64,000 bases of DNA from Lagopus muta (taxonomy: Eukaryota > Chordata > Aves > Galliformes > Phasianidae). The translations under genes and the position numbers were made by a program. The DNA lies in the NCBI RefSeq assembly GCF_023343835.1, contig NC_064447.1, positions 2,976,001 through 3,040,000 on the forward strand. The letters run 5' to 3'. Of this stretch, positions 1 to 14,400 are shown in pieces. The notes under the pieces are model-generated. The model was not told where the DNA came from, searched no databases, and saw nothing but the letters and a program-made list of their open reading frames with translations. Position 1 is the first letter of the stretch, and each line of letters starts with the position of its first letter.

Positions 1-2401
1 CTGTGTGTTTGCACTCATTCTGAGCGTTGGTGATGGAAGGGGCACAAGAAAGTCACATGTTCCCTACAGCTGATGGCTGTTGTGCTCAGCAGGACCAGCA
101 TTCCCCTTCTGCTTTTTGCAACTTTTGGCCCCAAACTGAAGAAAAATCAGAAAGGAAAAAATCCCTTTTAGATTGTATTGTTTATTGCAGTTCGTGTGCT
201 CTGCTTCCTGTGTGAAAGAAGTTCACTGCATTATTTTACAGTCCTCCAAGCAAACAGAACTGGAGGAAGCAATTTAAAGTGTGACCAACACAGCGTAGTG
301 CAACAGAAAATAAATTGTTTTTAGAGTGCATCTGTTTTTACTGATTTCAGGTGCTGTTAATAATATTGATGTATATATCCTGACCGCGGATAAAAAACCA
401 ACTTCCACTACTTGTTGAACTTTTGCCAATGTATTTCTACTTTCTTATGTCAGACATATTGAGAAAGACCAAAAATAGAACAGGAGGCAGCATGGGAAGC
501 ATACATTTATGCATATAATATGTCAGCTCTTAGCCAGCAGTGAACTGTCATCTATATTAATAGCCTGGAAACACAATTTCTTTTAAATCCTCTCCTGGAT
601 AGAATATCACCACAAAAATATGTGACACTTGAACAAGATTGGGAGAAATTGCTGTGTGTTCTGGTTCTTTTTTATTGATGAGATGGGCAGGAGCTAGACT
701 TGTGTGTTTGGAGTATCTGGGAAATGGCAGCTAGTTTGTGACTACTTGCAATGAATAAAATTGAATGGGAAATTAAAATAGCAGTCAGCAAGATGTTGGT
801 TTGGACTGATTTCTGCCAGGGAGATGTTTGTGCTCCTTGAAGAATGTAAGCTTGCAGCGCTAGCACTCTTCATTCCTGCTGGTGGAACTGCTCTCAGTAA
901 AGGTGCAGAAATCCTTAGGGGATGGAAGGTGCTGTGCTGCTCAGCCATATGTGCTGCTTGAATGAACAGCATATGAAGGGAAGCTGTGTCTGTTATCTCT
1001 TCTTCGGCTGTTCAGACTGCAGTGAGGGTCCTGCGTTTCATTTACTCAGTGATCTGGAACAGGCTGCCCTTGTCTGGCAGGGAGGGAGCATGCAGGTGAA
1101 ATCCCAGTTCTAGCCCTCTGTTCTGGATACCACTGTGTTCCTGAGCACATCCTCATTGCTGTGACCATTCTTGGCTATCTTAGCATATCTGCAGCCCTGG
1201 ACTCCTGTTCCAGAGACTGCTGTTTCCAAACATGGTCTCTGTGCCACAGCCCAGTGAATGGTTCCTGTTTTGCCTTTGTTGTTCATGGGGCCCCCAAAGA
1301 ATCTATCAAGCTCCCATCCCTTTTTAGACATCACAGGAGTCATTTTCTTCAGCTGTTTACATTCTGGCACAGAGCTCATAGAGCTGCCTATCTGCTCTTC
1401 TGCATGTGCTGACCACAGCACTGGTATTCCAGGCAGGGCTGGGTGGTGGCAACCTTTCCTTCCTTTGGAGATTCCTCCAAGACTCCCATTTCCACAGAGT
1501 GATTGTAGTTAGACAAAATGTAGACAATTGGAGCTGAACAGAACTGTGGATTCTTGAGTCAGGATTGTGCCTTGGTTTCCTCTGTTTAGCACCTATGTTT
1601 CCCTGTGGCCTTTTTTGATGGTAGAGTCATGGATGCAGCATACAGAAACCTCTGTTGGCCCCTTGTGAATGCTGTTGGATTAAGAAGGGGGCCTCTGATT
1701 TGGAAGAGGAGGATGGGATATTTGTCACTGGGGAAAAAAAGATCTGATAACTGGACAGAGATGTTTTGCTGTCCAGACATATGAGAAATAAAGGTTCTAC
1801 AAGCATGTAGGATTAGACTGTAATAAAGTAGTAAGTACTGGGGCTGGAAGGGCTGCCAGCTGCTGTTAAAACTGATAGATTTGTTTCTCTGTGGTAAATT
1901 CAGGTAACTACAGCCAAGAATACAGAGAGAGAGCAAAATGCCATTGAACTGTTTGTTTTAGTGTTTCTTATGCATCCTGTGTTTTAGCAGCTTCCTTATG
2001 GGTATCTTATAAGGGACAGTGTCAAAAGCCTCACCGAAGTCCTGCGGGACAGCACGCACTGCTCCTCTCATCCATCAGGCTGGTCATTAGAGAAGCTTAT
2101 CAGGTTGGTCAGGCCTGATAATTGTTGAATCCATGCTGACTACTCCTGACAATTTCCTTCCCCTTCATGTGCCTGGAAATGATTTCCAGGATGAGCTGTT
2201 GCATCACGTTCCCACAGACTGAGGTGAAGCTGACTGGTCTGCGGGCCCCCAGGTCTTCCTTCTTTTAAACTGCAAAAGGAGGTGAAGGTGGTATCTGTTT
2301 AAAAAGTGCAAATTCTAAAATCTGACTCAAATTCAGCTCACGGTGATGTCATGCTTGTGCTGCTTTCAATGTTTAACCAGGAGCGTTCTGTCTTTCTGCA
2401 G
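1..2401 (+). other. MGRN1: MGRN1 intron, partial (window opens inside it)
   Basis: I see no exon here. The next coding exon, which starts at 2402, begins with a partial codon, so the upstream MGRN1 exons (N-terminus and most of the substrate-binding domain) lie left of the window. The stretch ends in a pyrimidine-rich acceptor just before 2402. It contains one CR1 fragment, listed separately, and otherwise only unremarkable AT-rich intron sequence. Confidence 0.8.
1985..2295 (-). repeat. CR1 LINE fragment, reverse-transcriptase part
   Basis: Read on the minus strand, this matches the well-known CR1 ORF2 stretch around the K-A-F-D-T-V motif. On the plus strand it shows the familiar antisense wording, with caaaagcctcaccgaagtcc, then catcaggctggtca, then gaatccatgctgact. 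It is a degraded 5'-truncated internal piece with no intact reading frame, inserted in an MGRN1 intron. Ends are approximate. Confidence 0.75.
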
Positions 2402-5400
2402 TGGTGGTTGAGGTGACAGGCCATGCCCATGTTCTTCTGGCTGCATTTGAAAAGGTAAATGACTTCTCTTTTCCGTCCTTATCACTGTATATGTAAATAT
2501 TTCCACGGGTCATTAGTTTGTGTTGATATATCACTTAGCACAGTGGGGTCCTGGCATGAAACTAGAGTTCAGGAGTGGCACTGGAGAACAAATAATAGCT
2601 TGCAGCAACTGCTGGGCAGTGTGTAATCACTGTTTGTACCTGAGCTGGTCAGTCAGCTAATTGTAGCTGGTGTTTCCTGTGTGTGGGGAGAGGGTGTGCC
2701 GTGGTACCTGTGATGTTTGAGAGTGGTAGATGTTGACCAAGGCTGCTAGTGTGCAGCTTTCCAGGGCCTTGTGGTCAGTTTACAAAACTGGATTTGCTGT
2801 GTCCAGAGCCTGCTGCACCTTTGTTTGGCCTTACCTTATGCTTAGCACCAAGCCCTTTTATGGCTCAGGGTACATCGTCCATAAAGGCTTCACTTTTCTT
2901 TGATAGTAGCTGACCTGAGCATTGCCAATGCAGGGAGGCTGAGCACAAGCTTTGATTGGAGTCTCTTCACATGATGACTGTACCTTGAAAGCATTTACAA
3001 GATTCCTAACTACTTTATGTTGTGTCTGGACATATGTCCTGGGCAAGTGACGTGTAGTGACATCCTAAGATGAGGCAAATGTTGCTGGAGTAGAGTTGGG
3101 CATGTTGAAGAGAGCAGCATTAGTGCTGTGCTGTTAGAACTTCCTGCTTCCAGGCTGGCATGTGGGCTGACTTCTCCTCAGTCTGCGCCATCCCTGCCAT
3201 GTCCAGAAGTAAGCAGGAGTAAGTTGCCAGGACTTATCCTAGGTGGATAGTGTAGATGGTGATATTCTGAGTCAGAGGGCCTGGGCAGCACAGTCAGTCC
3301 TCAGGAAGCCCTGTGGTTGGAAGATGCTTGAGGTTTGTTTTGTTGTTAGCTCGGTATGCGTTGGACTTACTGTGGACAATTAGATCTGTGAGAAATGAGA
3401 TGGGCAGCTGCAGCACTTCTGGGACTGTTCTTCTAATTGCCTTGTCCAGATGAGCTGGAAAGATCAAAAAGTCTCTGGAATCCCTCAGTCATTGCTTGGC
3501 AGCACCTGGGGGAGGACAGTGTGGCAGCAGGTCCTTGGGAAAGGCTGTAGAGTTTGGAGTCCTGCTGTCATCTTGGTGAGACTGCACTGCAGAATCCTAG
3601 CGCTTGGTAACTGTGCCTTGTAGAAATGTCTTTCCCTGAGATACCTTCCAATGGAACAAGCTTAGTTCCCATAGTTGTAAATGGCACCTAGGCTGTGACT
3701 GATAGCATAAAGTGCTACATCTTCCAGTGCATGTTAAATATGCTGGAGATTGTTAGAGCTGTTACGGTGTTTTCTGGGTCCCATACAGCTGCAAACCCTG
3801 AGAACACAGTCATGCAGCTGGCTTTGGGGAAGGAAGGGCAGTGCCAAGCCCTGCAGAGTGATCTGGTGTGTATTGGGAGTGTGTTAATGTGAGGGCAGAA
3901 GTGAAGCGTTGGAAACTTCCGGCTCATGAGGAAAGTAGCTTAACCACTCCAGCTGTGGAAGCAGGCTTTCAAGAATTATAGATAATTTCCATGTACTGTG
4001 CAGAGCTTCTGAGCTGTCTGGATACATAAAGGTGATGGCAGATGTCCCCTGAGTGCTCAGGAAGCTGAACAACTGAATTGGGAACCGACTAAAGCTGCTC
4101 AGGCCGTTCCATCAATGCTGGCTCATGCCTTGTGTCCAGCTCAAAGGCTGAATCTGCTTCCCTTCTTTTCCCAGTCTGTGTGTGCTCTGAGAGGGAGGTG
4201 CCACTGAGGCCACTCCTGACTTCTGATCTTCCAGCTGAATGCTTAAAACAAGATAAAAAAAATTTTTTAAAGGTCAGAGGGCAAAGTGCTTACAGAGTTC
4301 TTTCTCCTCCTGTCCTTAGAATAATTGCAGCTTTTGAAGTGTAGGTATATCAATCTGGAGGAGGTTTTTGCTAATAATCACTGCTGCTGATCAGCAAAGT
4401 ATGTTTGGAGGACAGGCAGGTCAGCAGCCTCAGCAGCTCGCTGTCGGTGTGCCTCTTTAAGGGCAGAACAGTAACCTTGACACTGCACAGTGTCTGACTT
4501 TGTAGCTTTTCCAAGGTCAGAAACTTGGCACGTTGTGTTTGCCTGGAAAACAGTACTGTTTTGTCTTCTGGTGTAACATTTTTGTGCCTTCCTTCTGAAA
4601 CTCCTCCAGCAAACAGATGCGTGTCTGCAGCTGCTCGCAGCAGTAGGCCTTGTTGGAGTTTCCCCTCAGTCTCCTTCCGTGCTCTCAATACTCTGGCAGA
4701 GGAGTTGGTTTGATTCACATCAGTTGGCACTTGGGGATGAGGGAGAAAATAGAACTGGCACATTATTCCTGATGCTAATTCTGACACCAGGTACACACAG
4801 AATTGGTACAGTCGTGCCTGCTGCAGCCATGCCAATGACGTGCTAGGGGTGCTGAGGCAGAGTACATGTTTCTGACTGCAGCCAGTGGCCAAGCCTTGCT
4901 CTCAGCCTTGTGCCACCCCCTGCTCTCCTGGGGCTCCAGCCTCGAGAATGGCTCTGACTCTGGATGTTACCTAGGGAGTTAACAAATACCTCCTGCCAAT
5001 TATTGCTGCATTTGTTGAAGAAATGTTTGCACCCAGCTGGACTGGCTGCACCCTGAAAGCATGCAGTGTGCCAATGGATTTCTGTGCATGCTCTGACCCA
5101 CTTGAGCCAAGAGGCTAATAACTGGAGCCAGCTCCATCTGCCTCTGTGCTGCAGTGAACAAGGAGCACACTGATGCCCTGTTCCACTGCCTGCTGGGAGC
5201 GGTTGGTGTTCAGGTTAGAGTACACATGCCACTTTTCCCTTAGCTAAGAGATGACAACTGATCATTAACCTGCTTTAATTTTTGTACATTTTGTCTGTTT
5301 AATGTGTTTCTTTTTTATTTTTTTTCCTCCTAGCATGTCGATGGCAGTTTCTCCGTGAAGCCATTAAAACAGAAGCAGATTGTAAGTACTTGTTTGTTGC

Positions 5401-8400
5401 TGATTAAAGTTGTATTTGTGTGCCAGAAACACTCAGTGGTACCTGGTGGGAAGCTTTGATATTAGTTCACCAAAGGCCTGACAGCTTGGCTACTTAGCTC
5501 AGATAGCACCAGCAAAGTGGGTTAGTGTTGGGCTGGATGTTGTGTACTGTGTGTGTTGGGGGAACAAACATGGCAGTGCAGTCATGCAAGCCTGTTTATT
5601 CTTCTCTGCAAGTCAGGCACTGTATAAATTCAGTCTTCTTTATATATTGCTGCCTCACAGATATTTGGTGCTTTTATGAAATTGGGACCGCAGTGCTGAT
5701 GTTTTGATCTCTGTGTAGGTGTGTGTAAATTAGGTTTGTGTAAATGAGCTTAAGGACTGTGGATGTTAAGTAACGTGAGCCACATCTGTGTGTCCACACT
5801 GCCTGGTTGCTTTAGGTTCTGTGTTTTGTGCTGTGGAAGGATATCTTTGCTCACTCATGTCCTACGTAGAGGTTGATTACTGTTAGGTTTCCACATATGT
5901 GGATGTGAAAATAATAAGGGATTTTATGTGTATCTTCTCCCTGCATGAGCTTCCTTTTTGTGTCTGTAGTATCTCTGGAGAAATCCCATGGATTGAAACC
6001 TTTTGGCCCAACCTGCCCGTCCCCTGTGAGTATCCTGGGACTTGAGCAGGCACAGACACCGTTGTTCTGTGACTCTAGCTTATACAGACTGCACACATGA
6101 GGAGGGCAAGGCAAGAAGGAAGAATGGCAAACAAAATGTTAGGGATTTGTAGCCCTCTTTTAGCCTGGTCCAGTGTGGTGCAATGCACAGAAACTGTGCA
6201 AAGCCTTATCAAGATTGAAATTGCACTTAGTATTGCGTGGAGAGAAATGCATAAGCAAATGCAGACTTCTAAAGATTGCCAAGAGTTTAAGCTTCTGAAA
6301 GACAATTGGGTAGCAATCCTGCTGCAAGATCAGATTGAAATGTCTTGGTGACAGAGAAGAAATGAGGTTGAACATACAAGTAGGCTGTTCAAATGGATCT
6401 GGGAGATGCTCTGTTTCCTGAGAAACTGACTTAAATAGCCTGGCAGCTTTGGTATGCATCTTGCATATTGTATGAAGGATAATGCTCTTCAGGTTAGATC
6501 AATCCAATCTGATATTGTTCTGGTGCATGGTCTTAAGAGACACAAAATATGAGGTAGGAATTCAGCAGATCGTGTGGTACTGAGAGCAGTGATTCAGTCA
6601 TGTTACTTTGGAGTCCTCGCAGAGCAGTGGCTTATGTAAAACTTGGCTGAAGTAAGGGGACTTTCAGTACCTGACTGGCTTCCTCCTACCATTCCTGCAT
6701 CTGCTGTAGTCTTGTCATCCCTTTCATTGCTGGAGCTCTCATCAAGTCTGAGCATTACTCACCAGATCTGTCTGGATTCTTCCCACATCTTGAAATTACT
6801 TCCTTGTTGCTTGGAAACTCGACCCTTCTCGTCCTTGTTGCCGTAACCTCCATCCTCACTGCAGTACACACAGCATGCAGTGTTCTCATTTCCTTGTTGT
6901 TCTTGAACATACAATATTTGTATGATAATCACGGATAAGTTCAGCTTTGTGCTTCGTGCTGCAGAAATATGCTTTTGCATCGTCTTTTTTTCCATCCTCA
7001 TTTCACACTAATGCTCCTCAGATTCTCTTAGCCATGCTTGGCTCTTTTCTGCAGCTTTACCTCCTCTGTGACTGATTCAGTCATAGAGGCTTGTTGGTGC
7101 TCCCTGCTCCTCATCAGGCACTTCTGCAGCACGTTGTTGGGACTGTCCTGTTTTCAAGAACAGTATGGGTGAACTGACAGACAGACCTTTTGTTTTTGAA
7201 AGTCATTTTGCACTGTGACTTTTGGTTGCCTTTTTTCTTTGTTTCAGAGCATTATCTTGTCTGATGACTGTATTAGGATGAGCAGTCCCTTTCCCGATAG
7301 AAATGTGGATAGAAATTAGCTGCCTCAGAGCAACAGCTGTAAATGGCTTTGTCTCTGCAGAACCTATCTTGCAGATTCCTTTCAGATAAGATTTCTGAGC
7401 TGTCTGTGCTGAGACCGAGTGGTTATGAAGTTGGCGTTTGAAGCAGACTGGGGAGAAGGTGCAGGCTTCTTGCCCTTGAGAATTTACAAGAGTTTGGAAT
7501 AAACTACACCCAGCAGAAAGCCACAAGGTTCACTCCCTTGAACTGGCCAGAACTGCATCAGTCAGGGTTCTGCACCCCAGTGCTGTGCTGCAGCTGCAGT
7601 GTGAGCTCCCCCATGTGCCTGGTGCAGAATGCAAGCCCTGGAGGTACGTGGGGTAAAAAGGCAGATGGGAGGGAAGTGTGAGCTGTTAGTGTGAGCTGTT
7701 TTGGAGTATGAGCTGCGGTTTTCAGCCAGCAAAGTTCCGTGTTCAGCAACTCACTTAACTGTGAGTGCTGTGCATCTGTCCTTCAGGTTTGCTCCTGCCC
7801 AGCAGAAGCAGCCTTAGCTCTCTCTGTCAGGGCTTCATTGCAGTGCTGGAGATGAGTTACCAGCCTGAGCCCTGCGCTCATCCTTCCTCTGAGCTTGGTT
7901 CTATTGCAGTGTGGTTCCTGGCTGAGTCCCAGGTCTGCATCCTACAGGTGTTGTTAGCAGCCAGCCAGGGATGGTTCCAGAAATCAGTGCACAAGGGCAC
8001 GCATGTGGTGGGAACATCCAGAAGAGTTCATTCTGCAGGGAGAGCTGTGTGCTGTGCTGGAAAAGGCTGCTGAGCTCTGAGGGAGCAGAGCAGTGTGGTG
8101 CTAGCTGCACCTTGTTCCACATTTTCTTCTGCTCAGAGAGGAGCATTACAATGGTGAGCTGACAGAAAGCAGCTTATTTATCTTGCCTTTTATTTAATGA
8201 TGTGCATACATGGCTATGAGCTCTCTGAATTGATGTTGGATTGCTATGCACATTAATGCACTGTGTGCATCGTTCTCCATTTAGTGCTCTGGGCTTCCCA
8301 AATGGAGGACTGTGTTGCTAGAAGTGCTCTCTAAGGAAGTTCCTTCCCTACCACAACATGGTTAGCTGACTCTTGCAGTGAAGCAGCGTGTGCTTGTCTG

Positions 8401-11400
8401 TCTGTGCTGGCACAGCATGTCCTTCCCACTCAGTGTTTGGTTGTCGGTGCTTTTTTTTCTTGGCAGTTTGTAAAATTTAATGCTTACATGTTCTCTCCCA
8501 TCGGTTTTAAAATAGAAGTAAACTCTTGCTAGAAGAACACACAGTACCACTGAAACTAATGTAGCATCTGCATCTATAGGAGCACAGAGCAGAAGTATGG
8601 AGTATGTTGGGAATAATCCATCTGTGTAATGCTATAAATGCTTCCCCATTGCAGCCTTTCTTCTGTCTGCCCCTCCTTGCCAGTGCCAGGATTCCTGGGT
8701 GCTTTGTGTGCACGGATCTCTTAAGCTCTTTGGGAGCAGGAAGCAGCAGCTAATGAGCTGGACTGCTTTGTTCTCTCAGCCAAAATCAGCCATAGTGTAT
8801 GTACCAACCTGCTCTTAAATGAAAAGAAAAGAACATGGTTGAATGGGAACAGATGGAATAAAGAGAGCCAGAGAGGAAGCATGATCTGCAGTTGGCCAGT
8901 GGCTCTTGTGTGCATCAGCTGGGTCTGAATTTAGCAACAGAAGCCTTGGGAAGGATGACGTGCTGCAGGAGAGATGAGAAGGTGAGGGACAGCACAGTGT
9001 AGTATCACCTATTGCTAATTGACCCCTGCAGTTTTAAAACTTAGAGATCTTGTAGTAAGAGCCATGTTGTGCTGCTCACTCTTTTCTTAGTAGGGCCACA
9101 TGAGCTTCTTGTGGGATTTCTTTTGAAGCAGGCAGTAAAATGAGCACAGAATCCTGCAGAGACTTGGGTCTCTCCCTTCCTGATGTATTTTGCTCTTTGA
9201 GCTGGCCGTTGTGCACTCACTATCACTCAGCATGATCCTCAGAGGGGTCGGGATGCTGTGAAAAGACTCTCTTTGACATGTTGAGTTATAAAAGGACAGC
9301 TCCCACATAATTGTTCACAAACTTCCTGAGATGCTGCAGAGGATTTTGCTCGACGGTCCAACTGCTGACCTCATTGCCTTGAAATGCAGGCCTAGAACAG
9401 ATTGTAAGCTGCATGCTGAGTTAAATGGGCAGACTCTGGAATTGGTTTGTTAAAGCTGCTGCATCCCAGCTCAGAGCATTTCTAAACTAGTAGGCAGGCT
9501 GGATGTAACTAGCTTGTGCTCCCATCTTGGCATGGAGCGTGTTCTGCAGCACTGAAATCCGACAGCACAGCCATTGCTCTTCTGAGCACCTGGCTTGACA
9601 GAGGAGGAGGAGCAAGGCTGATAACACCTGGAAATGCCAAAAGCCCTAGAAAAATGCTGAGCCATTGTAACATTGCATTCCCAGTGGCTTGGCTTCACTG
9701 CATGGTGTCAGCTGGACAGTTTCTGGAGCTAACAGGAAAGTGTTTCATACCATTCCTCTCCATATGTGTCAGTTTGTTACCTTGCAGCTGCTTCGCTGTT
9801 GCTCTGTGAAGAGGAGCAGGTGTGCAGAGCTACCTCAGAGCAGCATCTCTGTAATGTTCCATACAGCTGTGAGAGTGTTGTGCTGTACTTGCTGGCTGAG
9901 CTATGGAGCCATGGAGAGCACCACACAGGAGTTCCTTCTTTGGGACCTGAGCCATCAGCCTTTCTGGTGCTGCTTTAATTCAGCTGCTCAGGGTAGTTTG
10001 GGGGCAGCTGCTAGCATCTGCATAAAGACCTGGTTCAGAGGAGTTCATTCTGTGCTGGGGGTTGTGTGCCTGGCAGTGCTTTCTGCTACCACACACAATT
10101 TAAAGATGCCACCAAGGGCCTGGAGATGGTCACAAATGGCACTGCACTAAGGGAGATAGTTTGTCTGTCTTCAGTAGCTTGCCCTTACGCTCCCAGGCGA
10201 CAAGGGAGGCATAGTGCAGTCCTGGATGTGCAAGTAATGAGCCATTGGCACAGCAGCACACTGAGGACCATCCCTAGCCTCTCCTTGTCTGAGATTACGA
10301 AGATGGATGGAAATCCATCTTGGCTAAGGTGAGCAGTGCTTCACAGAGGGAAGGGACTGTGGGAGGCTGGTTTTATCTGGCTTCTGTGAATTTTGGGCAT
10401 ATGTTACTTTGTGATTTCTGTGATGAACAGAGTGTTTTTGAGATGATCTTGGTAGTGACTGAAGCGGCCAGTTGGGCTCTCAGCTCACCAGGTGGGGTAG
10501 GCACCACTTTGGAGCAAGGACACGTTCATTCTCCTGCTGTCTTTTGTGATGTTTGCTTCTATTAATGGTTTCCAGTAACTCTAGGAGAGCCAGTTGCCAT
10601 GGGTGTTGCATGGACGTCTTGACACAGGGAAGGAGGGAAGATAATCTCAAAACAGCAATTGCAGAGCAGCTGGTAGAACTCCAACTGTTATCTTTCTCCC
10701 TAGGTTGACCGGGTGAGCTACCTGCTTCAGGAGATCTATGGCATTGAGAACAAAAACAACCAAGAGACCAAGGTAAGGGTGCTCAGAAGACTCCTGCTCC
10801 CTGGGCTATGGGTTTCCAGCTTGCTTCTTCCACTTTCAAGTTTATATACGAGTTTTGGCACTGTAATTAAAGATGCTTTCCAAGATGGCCATCAAGTGTG
10901 TGGTGTTACTGCAGGCACTGAAGAAGCCCAGGAATGATAGGCCTTCACTGCAAGGCTCAAACAGTGTGATTGTGCTGAGATAATTTCAGATAGTCTGAGC
11001 CTCATGAGGATCTTTCCTGGAGCACAGGGAGGGGAGGGCATCAGTGCCCCTCAGTGTTTCAGAGCCAGGAGACAGTGTGAACTGCTGCTATCAGTGCCCT
11101 GAGGTTACTGGCCAATCTGGGTGCTTCCCAGTGTACAGACAAGAGGCTCTTTTTTTCTCATTGACTGTTAATGAGCATTGCCTCTCCACAGTCAAGGTAC
11201 CTGTGTTTGGTGTCCATGCTTTTCTGCTGTGGCTCTTCAAACATCTGTTGTTTTGTTCTGTTACGGGAGGACTGCATGTTCCTGTAGCACTGCATGAAAC
11301 TGAGCTATCTAGAACTTGCAAGATCAACCTGGATTTGTGTACAGGAGGGAGCACAGCATTGGTGACATAAGGGGATATATATGCAAGTGCCTTAACCAGA

Positions 11401-14400
11401 AGCACCACCTGTCTTCGGGCAGGAGCTTCTCCCGAATCCTGGTTTGCTGCACAGCCCCAAGCATGTTGTGTGACTGCTTTGTGCTTGCAGTAGCCTTACA
11501 CAGGGCTGCCCTTTGCTGCCATCTGGGCTGCAGAGCATATGAAGTGCTGGTCCCAGACTGCTATTCTGAGTATTAGCATGTGATTTGCAAACAATGGAGC
11601 AGCCACGGTTCAAGACAAGCTGGATTTCCTCTCCAAGTAATGCAGTGTCCTGCCTGAAGCATACTGTAATCTCTGCCTGCCTGTGCCAACAGGTAATACC
11701 TGAAAAGGCAGAAGACAGAAGATTTATTTTGCATTTTCCATTCTCCTGCCAAATTTTTGCCTCTCATTTCAGCCTTCAGATGATGAGAACAGCGACAACA
11801 GCAATGAGTGCGTGGTTTGCCTGTCAGACCTCCGGGACACTCTCATTCTGCCCTGCAGACACCTCTGTCTGTGTAATTCCTGTGCTGACACCCTGCGCTA
11901 CCAGGCCAACAACTGCCCCATCTGCAGGCTGCGTGAGTTTCCTGCCCAGGGAAAAAGGGCATCTTTCTCCCTTCCTGTGCTTCTGTTAAGTCAGTAGAGG
12001 CTGTGAGGATGTGTATGTATTGTATTTAACCCACCCCAGGGCTCCGTACCAAATGTGCCACTCTTCTGGGTGATGTGTGGAGGTTCCTGGCATCTAAAAT
12101 AACTATCCTTGAACAGGGAAGGAATACAGTGGGAGGAAGGCCATTTGATTGGGGCCTCTTAAGGCCCCTTCTCCTAAGTGAGGTGTATGGCAGCAATGGC
12201 TCTGGTGCAGCTGAAATTGCAGTGCCATCCTAGTCTTGTTAACATGACTCCCTCAACATTTCTTTTAAAGGCAGACTGAAACCCCAGGTCACTCTGATGC
12301 TTTCTGGCCCTGCACCCTTCTCTAGACCTCATCTCTTACCCTGCACGCTGCTGCCTTCTCTGTTTGCGTGTGGATCACTCCGGTGATTCTACCTTCTTGC
12401 TATTCTGGGGCTAGCAAGGTGGGCACTGAGTGCACAGAACCAATTTTCTTTTCCCTCAAAGCTCCCAGAGTGTTGAGAGGATCTGCTTAAACCTCCACTG
12501 CTCGGTTCCTAAAGTTGGAATAACTGAAATACCCATTTTGACATTCAGACAATACTTGCTAAATTCCTTGTCTTTTTGCAAAAGCACAGAGATGCAGGAG
12601 TGATTTGAGAAAATGCCTGTGTCTTGGCTGGAGTAGCAGATCCCTGTTCTTTATCCTGTGCTTTATCTTGGAGATATTTGATCGTTCCTTCTTATGAAAA
12701 GGATGAAGAGCCTAAGACAGATGTTTGGCCTGAGAAGTTAAGTCTGAAAAGTTCAAACTCGGCAAAGATACAGTAACTGAAAGCAAGATCTCATCAGAGG
12801 AAGTGCTAGACAGCCTTGACTACAGGTAGCACAGCTTAAGATATGGAGCAGCATTATCTCATCTGCATTCTGCAGTGAAGTAGGTTGTTTATGTTTGGAA
12901 GGTGTCTGCTTGCTGGACCTCCTGGGAATCTGTATCTGAGGAGTGTAGAGACAGTGAGGATAGATTGGCACCTCTGGCTTTAGCCTGATCTTGAGAGTGT
13001 AGGGTGCAGTAAGAAGCAGGGAGATGCCTGGGCTTTTCCTGGTGTAGAAGCACGTTCTTACAGCTGTGTCAGAACAGATGTCTAGCTCATTCATGTGCGC
13101 CTGTGGCACTGAACTGACAGTATTAAAGCTCTGCAGATAGAAAATGGGACCGTGGGCATGAAGAGCAGACTAAAGCTGTTGTGGGAAGGCCGAGGGCTCG
13201 CTGTGCTGTGGCTGGCTGTTCACCTGTGTGCTCTTTTCTCGTAGCCTTCCGTGCCCTGCTGCAGATTCGAGCTGTGAGAAAAAAGCCAGGGGCTCTGTCA
13301 CCGGTGTCATTCAGCCCCGTCCTGGCACAGAGCGTTGACCATGATGAGCATTCTGTAAGTAATTCACTGCAACCCTTTACACAAAACCTGGATGCTGGTC
13401 TCAGCCTGGGCAGGCAGCTTCTGTGTTGCTTGGCCTGTTGACCTGTGTCCCTCAGACCTCAGGAGGTTTGCTCAGGCCTTGGAGTAAAGCCTTCCTGCGT
13501 TATGCAGTGCCTTTCCTCAACTCTTCCATAGAGCTGGGACTTCTGCTTTCATATGTTAGTAGTAGTAAAGGTACAGAAATGTGGCAGACACTGGGACAGC
13601 AGGCTGGGCAAATGGGGTTACCATTCAACTCTGGATGTCTGTGTGGCAGCACATTGTGATGAAACCTCCTGGCTCTGGGATACTCAGACAGTAGGAGAGA
13701 GGCCTCTTTGTGCCAGCTTCCCTGAGTGATTAGGGTCTGGGAGGCAGCTGAGTGAGCTCAGGATGGAAAATGCAGTGCTGTTGGCCTCCAGACCAAATCA
13801 CATGCCTCTGGTGTGCTGAGGGCAGAAGCTTGTTGCCTGAGCAGTGCTATTGCACAGCTGGCTCTGGCGAGACAGGAGGTCAGAGTGAGGAGTTCTCCCA
13901 CTAGATGATCTTGCAGGCCTTAATGAGAACAGAAAAGGCTTGTTACAGGAACAGCCTGGTTTTATCCATGTATCCTCTTCAGCACTGTAGCCCTGCTGTC
14001 TACAACTGGGGCTAAGAAATAGGGCAGGGGAAGAAACTGAAGGGCAGAGTGTAGTGTAGGGGAGAGCAGGCGCTGTCACCTGGAGCAAGGTGAGGAATTG
14101 CTGGGTGTCTCTGCATTGCTAACCTCTAGGAAAAAAATAAAAAAACTACTTTAAAACATGGTTTTCTCTTGACAGTGTCTCTTTAAACCCCCTAAAGTGA
14201 ACACTGTCACCCTGCCCAGCAGGAAACCTAAAAGGAAAACAGTAAGTGGACTCAGTTGTATTTGTATCCCATGGCAATTATTTGCCAGAGGCTTCACTGG
14301 CACCTGAAAGTGTTACAAACATGAGGGCTTGCTAAAATGCTGGATTTGACTTGTGCTCCTGCACAGCCTGCAACACATGAGCACTGTCTCCATGTTAGTG

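Noticed and set aside
1020-1130. Possible extra CR1 scrap (gatctggaacaggctgccct)
   Set aside because: Only a short CR1-like phrase; the flanks do not continue the match.
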